Shown here in pieces: positions 15,622-23,921 of a stretch of DNA of 64,000 nucleotides. The notes beneath the pieces were generated by a model. The model saw only the letters and a program-made list of their open reading frames with translations. It was not told the DNA's origin and ran no database searches. The stretch is from Phycisphaeraceae bacterium (GTDB lineage: Bacteria; Planctomycetota; Phycisphaerae; Phycisphaerales; UBA1924): positions 186,001 through 250,000 of the forward strand of contig JAHBXC010000003.1 of NCBI GenBank assembly GCA_019636675.1. Direction: 5' to 3'. The position numbers and the translations under genes were made by a program. Numbering within the stretch: position 1 is the first letter of the stretch; every line of letters starts with the position of its first letter.

Positions 15622-16299
15622 GTGACGCACTCCTCTCCCTCCCCCCCGGCGCCACTACACGAGCGAAGCGAGTGTAGTGCTCCCCCATCTTCAAACCTCA
15701 CGGTGCCACTACACGAGCAACGCGAGTGTAGTGCTCCCCAACCTACCTCCCCTCTCCCCTCTACCCCCTCCCCACACCGAAAGAAACTCAAGCGCCACGA
15801 ATCCCCGACCCGTCCCCGTTTCATCACCTTCTCCTGCTACCTGCGCCTTCCCTTCCTCAGCGAACCCCAGGTGCGCGACCTCTTCCTCACCGAACTCGAT
15901 CGCGCGCGCACACTCGACGGCTTTCTCCTGCACGCCTTCGTCGTGATGCCCGAGCATGTTCACCTCGTCGCCACGCCGCGTACGACACCGCTCGCAAACT
16001 CGCTGGCCGCGATCAAGCGTCGCACGGCGCAGACCACGCTGAAGGAATGGCGCCGCACAGGACACCCGCTCCTCGCGTCGGCGCTCGCCCCCGATGGCTC
16101 GGCGCGCTTCTGGCAACGCGGCGGCGGCTACGACCGCATGATCCGCGACCACGACGAGCTCGCCGAAAAAGTCATCTACACAGAGAACAACCCCGTGCGT
16201 CGCGGCGTCGTGGCCCGCGCGCACGAGTGGGCGTGGTCCTCCGCCGCGTCGAGGCACTCGCCAGAAAGCGCGAGCGTCCAGGTCGATCGGATCGCGTGA
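15622..16299 (+). CDS. REP-associated tyrosine transposase (RAYT, Y1/HUH type)
   Basis: 225 residues if read from GTG 15622; an alternative GTG at 15703 is in frame. The catalytic domain begins near residue 64 (RPRFITFSCYLRLPF). The HUH motif is PEHVHLVA (H112, H114) and the likely nucleophile is Tyr186 in KVIYTENNPVRRGVV. RAYTs are single-copy IS200-related proteins that move or maintain REP palindromes. The N-terminal 40 residues are translated from two REP hairpins, giving the repeated peptide PLHE..ECSAP, so the true start may lie downstream. It is four bases after gatB and is followed by an inverted REP. Confidence 0.85.
   Translation: MTHSSPSPPAPLHERSECSAPPSSNLTVPLHEQRECSAPQPTSPLPSTPSPHRKKLKRHESPTRPRFITFSCYLRLPFLSEPQVRDLFLTELDRARTLDGFLLHAFVVMPEHVHLVATPRTTPLANSLAAIKRRTAQTTLKEWRRTGHPLLASALAPDGSARFWQRGGGYDRMIRDHDELAEKVIYTENNPVRRGVVARAHEWAWSSAASRHSPESASVQVDRIA
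15647..15684 (+). repeat. REP hairpin, copy 1
   Basis: CACTACAC (15653-15660) and GTGTAGTG (15672-15679) form a perfect stem extended by GAG/CGA pairing around a short GCGAAGC-type loop. It has a GGCGC head before the stem, comparable to the conserved heads of REP sequences. It is in direct orientation with copy 2, 54 bases away. Confidence 0.75.
15701..15738 (+). repeat. REP hairpin, copy 2
   Basis: The stem CACTACAC (15707-15714) / GTGTAGTG (15726-15733) is identical to copy 1, with a GGTGC head and a slightly changed loop (GAGCAACGCGA). It is followed by CTCCCC as in copy 1. Confidence 0.75.
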
Positions 16300-16307
16300 G
16301 CAACACA

Positions 16308-16352
16308 GATCACCGCGGCATCACACTCGCTGCGCTCGTGTGATGGCACCAC
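16308..16352 (-). repeat. REP hairpin, copy 3 (inverted), downstream of the RAYT gene
   Basis: CATCACAC (16319-16326) and GTGTGATG (16338-16345) form a stem with a GCGCAGC-type loop. On the minus strand it reads GGTGCCATCACACGAGC, matching copies 1 and 2 (GGTGCCACTACACGAGC) except for two swapped bases. It is therefore a diverged, inverted copy. The two REP groups bracket the RAYT gene. Confidence 0.72.
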
Positions 16353-16369
16353 GCCACCCTCAATCCCCC

Positions 16370-17770
16370 TCACCTCCCCCAACCCTCCAGCAACGCCACC
16401 GCACGCTGCGCGATCTCCACGATCGCCGTCTCGTTCAGCGGCCGCGCCGTGTCGTTCACACCCACGCTCAGCGCGAACTCCACCCCGTCGCTCCGCTTCA
16501 GCCACCAGGTCAGGTTCATCACCCCCGGCTCGCTCCCGCCCTTGTACGCGAACGCGACCCACTTCTCACGATCCAGCTGCACCCCGGGGTTCTTCGACAT
16601 CGCGCCCACAACCTCCGGCTGACCCTCGCGCGCCAGCCACGCGACCGTCTCGCACAACTCCTCCGCGCTCGCGAACCACTCCAGCGTGTCGATCCGTCGC
16701 GGCAGGTGCCACAGCTGCTGCAGGTTCATCCTCGCCGTCGACACCTCGCCCTCCAGCATCGCGCGCCGACCATCCGCGTCCTTCTCCAGGAACCGCTCCG
16801 CCAGCGTCTCGTCCTCGCCCAGCTTCAGGGCGAACATGTCGCGCGTCGTCAGCACGGGCACGTTCCGCTCCCAGCCCGACACGAACCGGCGCATGAACGC
16901 CTCCACGCGCTCGCGCCCCACATGCAGCAGCAGGTGATCCGTCGCCGTGTTGTCGCTGATCGAGATCATCTTCTCCGCGTACTCGCGCAGCGGAAACTCC
17001 TTACCCGCGACCTCCAGCTGCATCGTCCCGCTGGGCAGACTCTTCCACGAATCGCGGATCGCCAGCGCGTCGCCGAACCCCATCGCGCCCTCGCGCACCG
17101 CTTCCCCCAGCGCGCCCAGCACCCACAGCTTGAAGGTCGAGCCGATCGCCAGCGAGAGGTCCTCGTACAGCATGTGCACCGGCACGAAGCCCGCGTCACC
17201 GTTCACGCGCATCGCCGCGATCGACACCTGATCCCCCAGCGCCACCAGACTCTCGTCGATCTTCCCCCAGGTGTCGCCCGCCGGCGCCTGCCTGGGCAGC
17301 GGGCGCAGCATCAGGCCCGTCATCCGGAATGGCTCCGCGTCTTCCGTCGTCACCGACAGCGCGAACGGCGCGTTCACCATCGCCGAGTGCAGCGTCGCCA
17401 CCAGCGAGTGCGCCGAGAACTCACGCACGCCGCGCAGCTCCAGTTCGCCCAGCTGCATCTTCAGCATCTTCGTCGTGTTCAGCAGCTGCAGCGCCGGCAC
17501 CTGCGCGCGAAACTCATCCGTCAGACGCGCATCAAACTCCTCCAGCCCGGGCAACTCCTGCGTGTTCAACGCCCTCAGGAACCACTCCAGATGCCCGCCC
17601 GCCGGCGTCTGAGGGATCACGATCGCCTGTGCGTCCTGCTGCTCGACCGCGCCACGCGCCGTCGTCTGCGACAACGCCATCCCCATCACAAACCCAACCG
17701 CCAGCAGCGACAGCCGCCCAAACCACAAACGCCCGCCCCACCAACCGCCGCGCCGTGTCTCGACTCGCAT
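16370..17770 (-). CDS. Secreted serine beta-lactamase-fold protein
   Basis: 466 residues from ATG 17770, with GAGGGAGA about eight bases upstream. An N-terminal membrane or signal segment (LSLLAVGFVMGMALSQT) is followed by a 130-residue N-terminal domain and then a class A beta-lactamase-like domain. Motif SxxK is STFK (in AIGSTFKLWVLGAL), SDN is SISDNTATDHLL, and the third motif is YKGGSEPG in place of KTG. The leader domain plus beta-lactamase arrangement resembles LpqF-type proteins, not true resistance enzymes. Probable role in the cell envelope, as a D,D-peptidase-like or esterase-like enzyme; lactam hydrolysis cannot be concluded. Confidence 0.75.
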   Translation of the reverse strand: MRVETRRGGWWGGRLWFGRLSLLAVGFVMGMALSQTTARGAVEQQDAQAIVIPQTPAGGHLEWFLRALNTQELPGLEEFDARLTDEFRAQVPALQLLNTTKMLKMQLGELELRGVREFSAHSLVATLHSAMVNAPFALSVTTEDAEPFRMTGLMLRPLPRQAPAGDTWGKIDESLVALGDQVSIAAMRVNGDAGFVPVHMLYEDLSLAIGSTFKLWVLGALGEAVREGAMGFGDALAIRDSWKSLPSGTMQLEVAGKEFPLREYAEKMISISDNTATDHLLLHVGRERVEAFMRRFVSGWERNVPVLTTRDMFALKLGEDETLAERFLEKDADGRRAMLEGEVSTARMNLQQLWHLPRRIDTLEWFASAEELCETVAWLAREGQPEVVGAMSKNPGVQLDREKWVAFAYKGGSEPGVMNLTWWLKRSDGVEFALSVGVNDTARPLNETAIVEIAQRAVALLEGWGR

Positions 17771-18089
17771 CCGTCCGTCTCCCTCAAGAGTTCCCGTCCA
17801 TCGCGGCCACGCCGCGCCACGCATTCTTCACCATACCCCAATGAAAAGCCGCCCAGGGCCGTGCGTGAACCCGGGGCGGCAAGCGGAAGCCGATGATCGC
17901 GTCAGGCGTTTCGGAGGAGATATCAGTGCGCGGCCCACACGGGCTCAGTCTCTCCGGCTCCGCCCCCGTATCGCCCCCGACTCCCCCGGGTTACATCCGG
18001 GTCGGTCGGGATTTCGCAGCGCTGTCCCTTGCTCTGCGTACTTAACCGACGCACGAGGACAAGGTTTCAGGCAATCGTCACGACTTTTT
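17771..18089. other. Intergenic region with a minus-strand terminator-like hairpin
   Basis: On the minus strand the segment 17879-17843 reads GCCGCCCC...GGGCGGC followed by TTTTCATT. This is a stem plus short T run that could end transcription of the coiled-coil gene upstream (stop at 18090). A 50-codon frame from about 17893 exists but has no ribosome site or recognisable features. Otherwise nothing is seen. Confidence 0.45.
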
Positions 18090-19082
18090 TCACTCGATCA
18101 CGACCGGACGCGTCGCCATCGGGACCGACGACTGCGCCGCCGGCTCGCTCGGACGATCCTGCGCGCCGCGGCCCGAGGGCGTGATGTACAGCACCTCGCC
18201 CGACTTCGTCCGCGCCGGCGTCTCCGCCTGCCGCAGCGCGTTCTTGATCTCCTCGCGCCCTCGCAGGTCACGATCGAGTTCGATCTTCGCGCGATCCTCG
18301 TAGTTCTCACGCGCCGCGCCGTTGGCCAGCGCCTGCATCCGCGCCTCCTGCTTCGAGCGGATGTCGCCCAGACGACCCTTCAACTGATCCAGCGACGCCG
18401 CCTCGTAGCGGGTGTGACGATCAATCGTCTGCTGACGCTTCTCGAGGATGTCCAGCAGGCGCTCGTTGCGAGCCACCGCGTCGACCTGGCGGTCGAGCTG
18501 GAACAGCTGCGTCTGGAACTCCGCCTGCTCGCGCTCGAGCGTGGCGAGGATCTCGAGCAGACGCTCCTCCTGCTGCTGCATGTACACGAGGTCGCGGTCC
18601 GACTCCTCCAGACGCGCCGCGTACGCGTCGCGCGTCTGCAGAACATGGTTCGCTCTGCGATACGCGCCGTCGAGGTCCAGCACCGAACCGCCGAACGACA
18701 CACGCACCACGCGCCCGGTCGTGTTCGCGTCCTCGGCCCGGGCCAGCATGTCCTTCAGTTCAACGAGGTCGCTGTCCGCGAGCGCGACGACGCGCTCCGC
18801 GACCTGACGCTCGCGCTCCACCTGCGCCGTGTGCGCCTGCAACTGCGCCAGGTCCGAACGGACCGACGCGATGCGCTCGGGGTACTGCTCCGCCAGCTTG
18901 CGGATCTGCGCACGCAGCGCGACCGGGTCCTGGATGCGGCTGTCGATCTGGTTGTTGATCGACCCCCTCGCCTGCGTCAGCGCCGCCCCGACACGGTCGG
19001 GCCCGGCGATGAGCAACGCGGCGCCGCCGGTCAGACCGGCGATCACGCCAAAACGAATGACGGGCTTCATGATGCTGACCAT
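18090..19082 (-). CDS. Exported coiled-coil protein
   Basis: 330 residues from ATG 19082, with AGGAG nine bases upstream. A signal or anchor segment occupies residues about 7-30 (IRFGVIAGLTGGAALLIAGP). The rest is mainly long helices with heptad patterns and many Glu, Gln, Arg and Leu (DLVYMQQQEERLLEILATLE, then FQTQLFQLDRQVDAVARNER). This predicts an elongated coiled coil in the periplasm. The C-terminal 30 residues are Pro/Ser/Ala-rich. No family recognised; similar exported coiled coils are frequent in planctomycetes and may have a structural or scaffold role. A longer frame to 19292 is read from repeat DNA and is rejected. Confidence 0.7.
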   Translation of the reverse strand: MVSIMKPVIRFGVIAGLTGGAALLIAGPDRVGAALTQARGSINNQIDSRIQDPVALRAQIRKLAEQYPERIASVRSDLAQLQAHTAQVERERQVAERVVALADSDLVELKDMLARAEDANTTGRVVRVSFGGSVLDLDGAYRRANHVLQTRDAYAARLEESDRDLVYMQQQEERLLEILATLEREQAEFQTQLFQLDRQVDAVARNERLLDILEKRQQTIDRHTRYEAASLDQLKGRLGDIRSKQEARMQALANGAARENYEDRAKIELDRDLRGREEIKNALRQAETPARTKSGEVLYITPSGRGAQDRPSEPAAQSSVPMATRPVVIE

Positions 19083-19621
19083 TGGCGAAACTCCTGCCAC
19101 GATCTCCGTGGCGTCGCGTGCCGGGCGTCGCCCCCGACCCCACCGGGCGGGACAAACGCGCCCGGATTGGGTGCGTGCCTCTGGTTCGGCAACCCCCCAC
19201 GCCAATTTCGCGCTCCCGCTCTCCCCACCTCTCCCCCCGGGAGAGGTCGCGGAGCGCAGCGACGCGGGTGAGGGTCTTCCCTCTCTCACCACTCCCGCGC
19301 CGGGGGCCGGGGGCCGGGAGGGGGTAGGGGGCCGGGAAGGGGCAGGGGGAGGGTCTTCCCGCTCTCCCCACCCTCTCCCCCCGGGAGAGGTCGCGGAGCG
19401 CAGCGACGCGGGTGAGGGTCTTCCTCACCGGCTTCCCTCCTCCCTCTCTCTGTCTTTCTCTCCCCCTCCGGCGCCCCGGGTCATCCCTGACCCGGGCTCT
19501 TCCCGCTCCGCTCGGATTCCGTGTGACCCCCCGTACAGCCCACCACCCCAAAACAAACCGCGGCGGGCAGCCCGAAAAGCCGCCCGCCGCGCGTGTTCAT
19601 CCGGTTCGTTCGCTCACCCGA
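19083..19621. repeat. Repeat-rich intergenic region (duplicated GGGAGAGG/GGAGCGCAGCG hairpin units)
   Basis: No gene is seen. A unit of about 60 bases occurs twice in direct orientation (about 19218-19276 and 19363-19423): CTCTCCCCCCGGGAGAGG, then CGCGGAGCGCAGCGACGCGG, then GTGAGGGTCTTCC. CTCTCC.../GGAGAG forms a hairpin. Between the copies lies a run of GGGGGCCGGGA units (19305-19340). The second copy is followed by a tail (about 19414-19460, CCGGCTTCCCTCC...TCTGTCTTTCTC) that matches the tails of the REP-like repeats around the IS110 elements at 40943, 42391, 42830 and 44275. Confidence 0.65.
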
Positions 19622-21548
19622 TCAATCGAGACTGTTGTACAGGTTGATCGCCTGCACCAGTCGCGCCACATCCTCCGAGCAGGTCGTCTCGTCGCCGTTG
19701 AGGTCGACGGGGTTGTTCATCCACTCGGCGATGTCCTGCGTGCACAGGTCGTCGTCGCTGTTGAGGTCGAATCCGAGCAGGAGGTCGGTCTTGCAGTTGT
19801 TCACACGCACCAGCGGGATCGTGAACGACTCCTGCCGGGGTGAGCCGGTCACATCCTGCAGGGTCAGGCCGCCGCGTTTTTCAAGCGCGGGTTTCCCCGA
19901 CTGGTAGTCGTTCGTCGGGTTCTTGGCGTAGCGGATCTCGTAGGCGCCTGTCGAGCTGTAAGTCCCCGTCGTGCGGGTGATCTTGAGATACCCGCGACCG
20001 TCCGTGGTCTGGAACGAGAAGCTGAACTTGTCGGTGATCTCCTCCATGTCCCCGGGGCTCAGAACATTCTCGGCGTTGGACCAGATCGAGACCGGCCAGC
20101 CGTTGTCATTCGTGCCCGGGAAGGTCTGCGTCACGCCGCCGTAGAACTGCAGAACGACATCCGGCGTCTTCGCCTCGCACACCCAGAGTTCCGGGTCGAG
20201 GATGGTGCCGGCGGGCCCGGATTCTGGACCCCACTCGAAGGCGACGATGGGATTGCCAAGCACGCCCTTGGACTCCGCGGTGTAGATCTCGAAGGGCGCG
20301 AGACCTGCGACGCCGCCGCCAACGGCCGCGCGGGCCGGGGCGTACGCCGGCTCGTCGAGGACCAGCGAGCTTCCGAGCTCGATCTTCGCCTCCGGGTGCC
20401 AGACACCGCCGTCGTCTTCTGCGTTGATGACCACGCGGCCCACCAGTCCGTTCTGAGGCAACTCGAACCGCGAATAGAAGTCGTTCGGGTTGGGGTCGCC
20501 CGGGGTCGGAGAATAGAAGCCGCCGCCGATGCGGACGATGATGTGCTCGTTGGCCGTGCCCAGCGGCTCCTCGACCTTCACGATGGAGGGAGTTGAAGTG
20601 CTGCCGAAGTTGCCGAGAATGCGCATGCCATCCGCACTTGTTGTGCTGAACCCGATCTCGCTCGCGTCGATCGTTCCGATGAAGTCGCCGCTTGTCCCGT
20701 TGAGACCGGTAGTCTCTAGATACCTGAGCAGGTGTTTCGCGGGCCCCAGTGAGCCAGGGGTGATCGTCGCGTAAATCTCGCCGCCGATGATCTCATCCAT
20801 GTAGGAGAAAGCGCTGATCTCGATCGGGTCCGTGATGGTCCCGACGACCCCGTTCCGAGCGGAGATGATGTTAATGCCTCCACTCTGCGCCTTGATGTCG
20901 CCGAGGATGCTCCCGCCCACGGTGAGCCGCTTGAGCTGCGAGTTGTCCTCGTCGAACAGGTCGTCTTCGCCTGCATCCAGGATGATGTCGCCCACCACAT
21001 CTCCGTCAACATCGAGGCCGGTGACGATCTGCGTCTTCAGATCTCCGATAGCCGTCAAGCCGGGCGTCGCGTTCACGCCGCTGACGCCGAGGTCGCCGCT
21101 GATGCCACCCGTGAGCGCGAGTTGTGTGAGACCGGCGCCACGGGAGATCGATCGGACATCGTTGAATCGGTAGAACCCGGCCATGGGGACGTCGACTTCG
21201 GGCATCGCAACGAGCGCTTCCGTCGCGGCCCCGGCTTGGCCGCCCTGGACCACGGACAGTGACTCGATGTCCACGCCGCTCGTGGTGGCGAAAATCTCAA
21301 CCACCGAGAAGTTGTCGTTGGTGGACGCCGTCGCCACGACAATGGTCCACCGGCCGTTGCTGAACGAGAAGCTCACCCCATCCACATGGAGGTAGCCCAC
21401 GATGATCGTGGGGCTGTTGCAGTCATCGGCCCAGAAGAATGAACTGGGGGGGATTGCTGCCGGGACAGGGCGTCTGCGCGGCGCAGACCGCTGTGTTCAT
21501 GGCGACAGCCAGTCCGGCAAGGTTCCGAATCATCCGGTGCGTCATCAT
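19622..21548 (-). CDS. Secreted dockerin-like protein, split by a frameshift in a C7 tract
   Basis: Read as two frames. ATG 21548 overlaps the stop of the upstream gene (ATGA) and follows AGGAG. It encodes a signal peptide (MIRNLAGLAVAMNTAVCAAQ) but stops after 41 residues at 21423. The long frame from about 21460 to 19622 (nearly 600 residues) lacks a start. Removing one base of the seven-C run (21446-21452, written as G on the plus strand) joins the two smoothly (...NPP-SSFFWADDCNSP...). The body is beta-rich and repetitive; the C-terminus (FDLNSDDDLCTQDIAEWM, then VDLNGDETTCSEDVARLV) is a dockerin/EF-hand-like pair. A sequencing error, pseudogene or phase-variable tract would all fit. Confidence 0.7.
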
Positions 21549-22588
21549 CGACTCCTACGCAAGGAAACAAGCGCGGCGATCGCGCCAAGCCCCAGAGCAC
21601 CCGGAGAAGGGATCGCCGCAGCGAAACGGACCGTCACATAGAAACTGTTGATGTCTCTGTCGAAGAAGAAGAACTCGATATCGTCCACGAAGAGCGGGTC
21701 GCCCGGGGTCAGCGGCGTGGGGCGCCGCCCGCTCGACATCACATAACGGCCATCGAGCGGGGCGAACGCCTGCGAGTCCGTCCACTCCCGACCGCCGCCC
21801 GACGCGTCCAAAAGGCCCCAAGGGGTCTGCACATCCGGGTAACTCCCCACATCCCACGGCTGGAAATGATCCGCGGGCCACTCCGCCCCGCTGCCCGCGT
21901 TGGTCTCGCCGCCCAGCCCCGGGTCGCCCGGCGTCAGCGGCGTGTCGCTCGCGTCGGGGTACAGCCAGTACCCACCCTCGCCCTGGCCGTTTCGATTGGG
22001 GTCCCAGTACGCCGCCTTCACCCACTCGTCCCACGAGGGGATCCACACCTGCGCGCCCGACGCGCGCGGCCCGATCACCGTGTCGTTGTACGCGCCGGTG
22101 GTGAAGGTCTCGTGCGTCGCGTTGGCCAGGTCGGGGGCGCCGTGGTGCAGCCAGTTGGCCATGCGCGCGAAATAGCGGAAACTCGCAAACGCCGGGCGGT
22201 TTTCCCAGCCCGGATCAAGGGCGTAAGTAGGAACACCACCCGACATCCCGAGGTAGTCCAAAGATCTTCCGGCGAGTGTCTGTCGCTCATCGGCCGGCAC
22301 GAAGTGACGGTAGACATCGACGAACTGCGCGTATTGAGACGCTGTCGTTTCGGTAGTCGCGATGCGGTACTCGTAGTCGACCGCGCCGATGGAGTAGTTG
22401 ATGTTGAAGGGTCCGCGGAAGTTATAGGACGGATTGCCGACATCGCCGATCGTGCTGAAGGTCATGCCGTGGGCCTGCGTGAACTGCAGGTACTGGTTGT
22501 TGTGCACGCCCTGTGAGAACGCCGCGCCGCTCAGCGCAACGGCGGCGAAGAGGGCACACACGACGGGTTTAGACTGGCGAAATGACAT
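21545..22588 (-). CDS. Secreted FGE/SUMF1-like protein with PEP-CTERM-type tail
   Basis: 347 residues from ATG 22588, with GAGAGGAG ten bases upstream. Signal peptide MSFRQSKPVVCALFAAVALS...AFS. The middle resembles the formylglycine-generating-enzyme fold (DYEYRIATTETTASQYAQFV, VWIPSWDEWVKAAYWDP, TPWGLLDASGGGREWTDS); the paired cysteines of true FGE enzymes are not evident, so catalysis is doubtful. The C-terminus (AAIPSPGALGLGAIAALVSL then RRSR) is a PEP-CTERM-like sorting signal: Pro motif, hydrophobic stretch, basic end. Likely surface-anchored or exported through an exosortase route. A paralogue lies at 44431. Translationally coupled to the dockerin-like gene downstream. Confidence 0.78.
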   Translation of the reverse strand: MSFRQSKPVVCALFAAVALSGAAFSQGVHNNQYLQFTQAHGMTFSTIGDVGNPSYNFRGPFNINYSIGAVDYEYRIATTETTASQYAQFVDVYRHFVPADERQTLAGRSLDYLGMSGGVPTYALDPGWENRPAFASFRYFARMANWLHHGAPDLANATHETFTTGAYNDTVIGPRASGAQVWIPSWDEWVKAAYWDPNRNGQGEGGYWLYPDASDTPLTPGDPGLGGETNAGSGAEWPADHFQPWDVGSYPDVQTPWGLLDASGGGREWTDSQAFAPLDGRYVMSSGRRPTPLTPGDPLFVDDIEFFFFDRDINSFYVTVRFAAAIPSPGALGLGAIAALVSLRRSR

Positions 22589-23058
22589 CGCGCTCGGACT
22601 CCTCTCAGAAGTCTCGGTCCCGTTCGCTCGCTCGTGGCCTTCGTCCCCGGTTGCCCCCATGGCCCCCGAAAGACATCCAGCCCGTCTTAACAGACGCAAG
22701 GTACCAAACTCTCGCGTCGCCGCAAGCCCAAAAAGACCGAGAATCATGAAAAACTTCTCGGACCGGCCACACGCCGGTCGCTCCTGTGCTCTTTCAAGGT
22801 AGCGGGAGACGGCGTGAACACAAGAGAAAAATGGTCGCAAACACGCGGTCTCTGAGGTTGTAAACGGAATAACCGCGAACCTGCCCCCCGCCGCCCCCCT
22901 CCGGCCCAGCGGTATCCTCTTTGCACACTCTCCGGCCTGAAACCCGCCACATCCCGCCCCCAACCACCCCTTGCGGGCGTCCCGACCCGGCGCACACTGC
23001 TGAAACGGCAGTCCCCGCCCCCCGGCCCCCCAGCAGCCCGCCCGCCCAAGGAAGCCCG
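22589..23058. other. Divergent intergenic region between FGE-like operon and ECF sigma factor
   Basis: 470 bases without a convincing gene. On the minus strand TTGCGG (22725-22720) and TACCTT (22703-22698), 16 bases apart, are a fair promoter for the FGE-like operon. The sigma-factor side is GC-rich (CCCCCCGCCGCCCCCC near 22885) and shows no recognisable promoter, consistent with use of an alternative sigma factor, though this is not proven. Confidence 0.4.
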
Positions 23059-23817
23059 ATGCTCAACCAACTCACCACCACCTTCGTCGCCCGGCTCCGC
23101 GCGCGCGACGAATCCGCTTGGTACGAGTTGTGGGAGATCTTCGGCCCCGTCCTGCGCGCCCAACTCAACAAGTGGGGGGGCGGACGCATCGGCTCCCAGA
23201 CCGTCCGCGACCTCTCCCAGGAAACACTCGCCGCCCTGTCGGACTCCATCGACCGCTACGACCCCTCGCGCGGCGCCCGGTTCTCCACCTGGCTCCTCTC
23301 CATCGCCAAGCACACCCTGGGCGACGAGATCGACCGGCGCATGGCCCAGAAACGAGGGCGCGGCAAGCGGGCCGCCTCGCTCGAAGAAGACTGGATGGGG
23401 GGGGGCAGCAGCCCCGCCGCCAGGCCCGACGCGCAGTACGAAGCGATGGTCTTCCGCGCCAAGGTCGACGCCGCCATCCGCATGGTGCAGCGCGAGGCCG
23501 ACTTCATGGACTTCCAGATCTATCGCATGCGCGTGCTCGACGGCATCGAGGGCAAGGACGTCGCCGTCCAACTCGGCGTGTCCGAGCCCACGGTCAGCCG
23601 GCGACTGGCCAAGGTCCGCACCCTGCTGCGCGACCGGCTCCGCCAGGTTATCTCCACCTATTCCTTCACCGAGGACGAGATCGCCGAGCCCGGACGCTTC
23701 GGGCTCGAACTCAACCCGTCGAAATCCGACGACGCCCTTTTCGATGAAGCCGTCGCGGAGATCTATCTGAGACAGATGGAGCTGCGCAAGCAGGACCAGG
23801 CATCGATGCTGGAGTGA
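23059..23817 (+). CDS. ECF-type RNA polymerase sigma factor
   Basis: 252 residues from ATG 23059 with AAGGAAG five bases upstream. Region 2 is visible at about 10-90 (ARDESAWYELWEIFGPVLRA, QTVRDLSQETLAALSDSID, FSTWLLSIAKHTLGDEIDRR). Region 4 is at about 145-195 (MRVLDGIEGKDVAVQLGVSE followed by PTVSRRLAKVRTLLRDRL). A C-terminal extension of about 55 residues beyond region 4 (ELNPSKSDDALFDEAVAEIY) is longer than in classical ECF factors and may be a regulatory element. No anti-sigma gene is adjacent; the next gene is a membrane protein kinase, and in planctomycetes kinase-linked ECF factors are known, so phosphorylation control is possible. Confidence 0.85.
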   Translation: MLNQLTTTFVARLRARDESAWYELWEIFGPVLRAQLNKWGGGRIGSQTVRDLSQETLAALSDSIDRYDPSRGARFSTWLLSIAKHTLGDEIDRRMAQKRGRGKRAASLEEDWMGGGSSPAARPDAQYEAMVFRAKVDAAIRMVQREADFMDFQIYRMRVLDGIEGKDVAVQLGVSEPTVSRRLAKVRTLLRDRLRQVISTYSFTEDEIAEPGRFGLELNPSKSDDALFDEAVAEIYLRQMELRKQDQASMLE

Positions 23818-23921
23818 TGACCCTCGCCACGACGCGAATCACCCGGTGAACCGAGCCGGGCGCGGTGGGCGCCCGACCCCACGCATCGAGCAGACAGAGC
23901 AACTACGACCGGAGAGCCGTC

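Noticed and set aside
16370..17770. Antibiotic-resistance beta-lactamase
   Set aside because: The SxxK and SDN motifs are present, but the third motif is KGG, and an extra N-terminal domain points to an envelope enzyme of the LpqF kind; resistance cannot be claimed.
17893..18045. Fifty-codon frame in the gap between the beta-lactamase-like and coiled-coil genes
   Set aside because: No ribosome site, no conserved features, atypical composition; kept as intergenic DNA.
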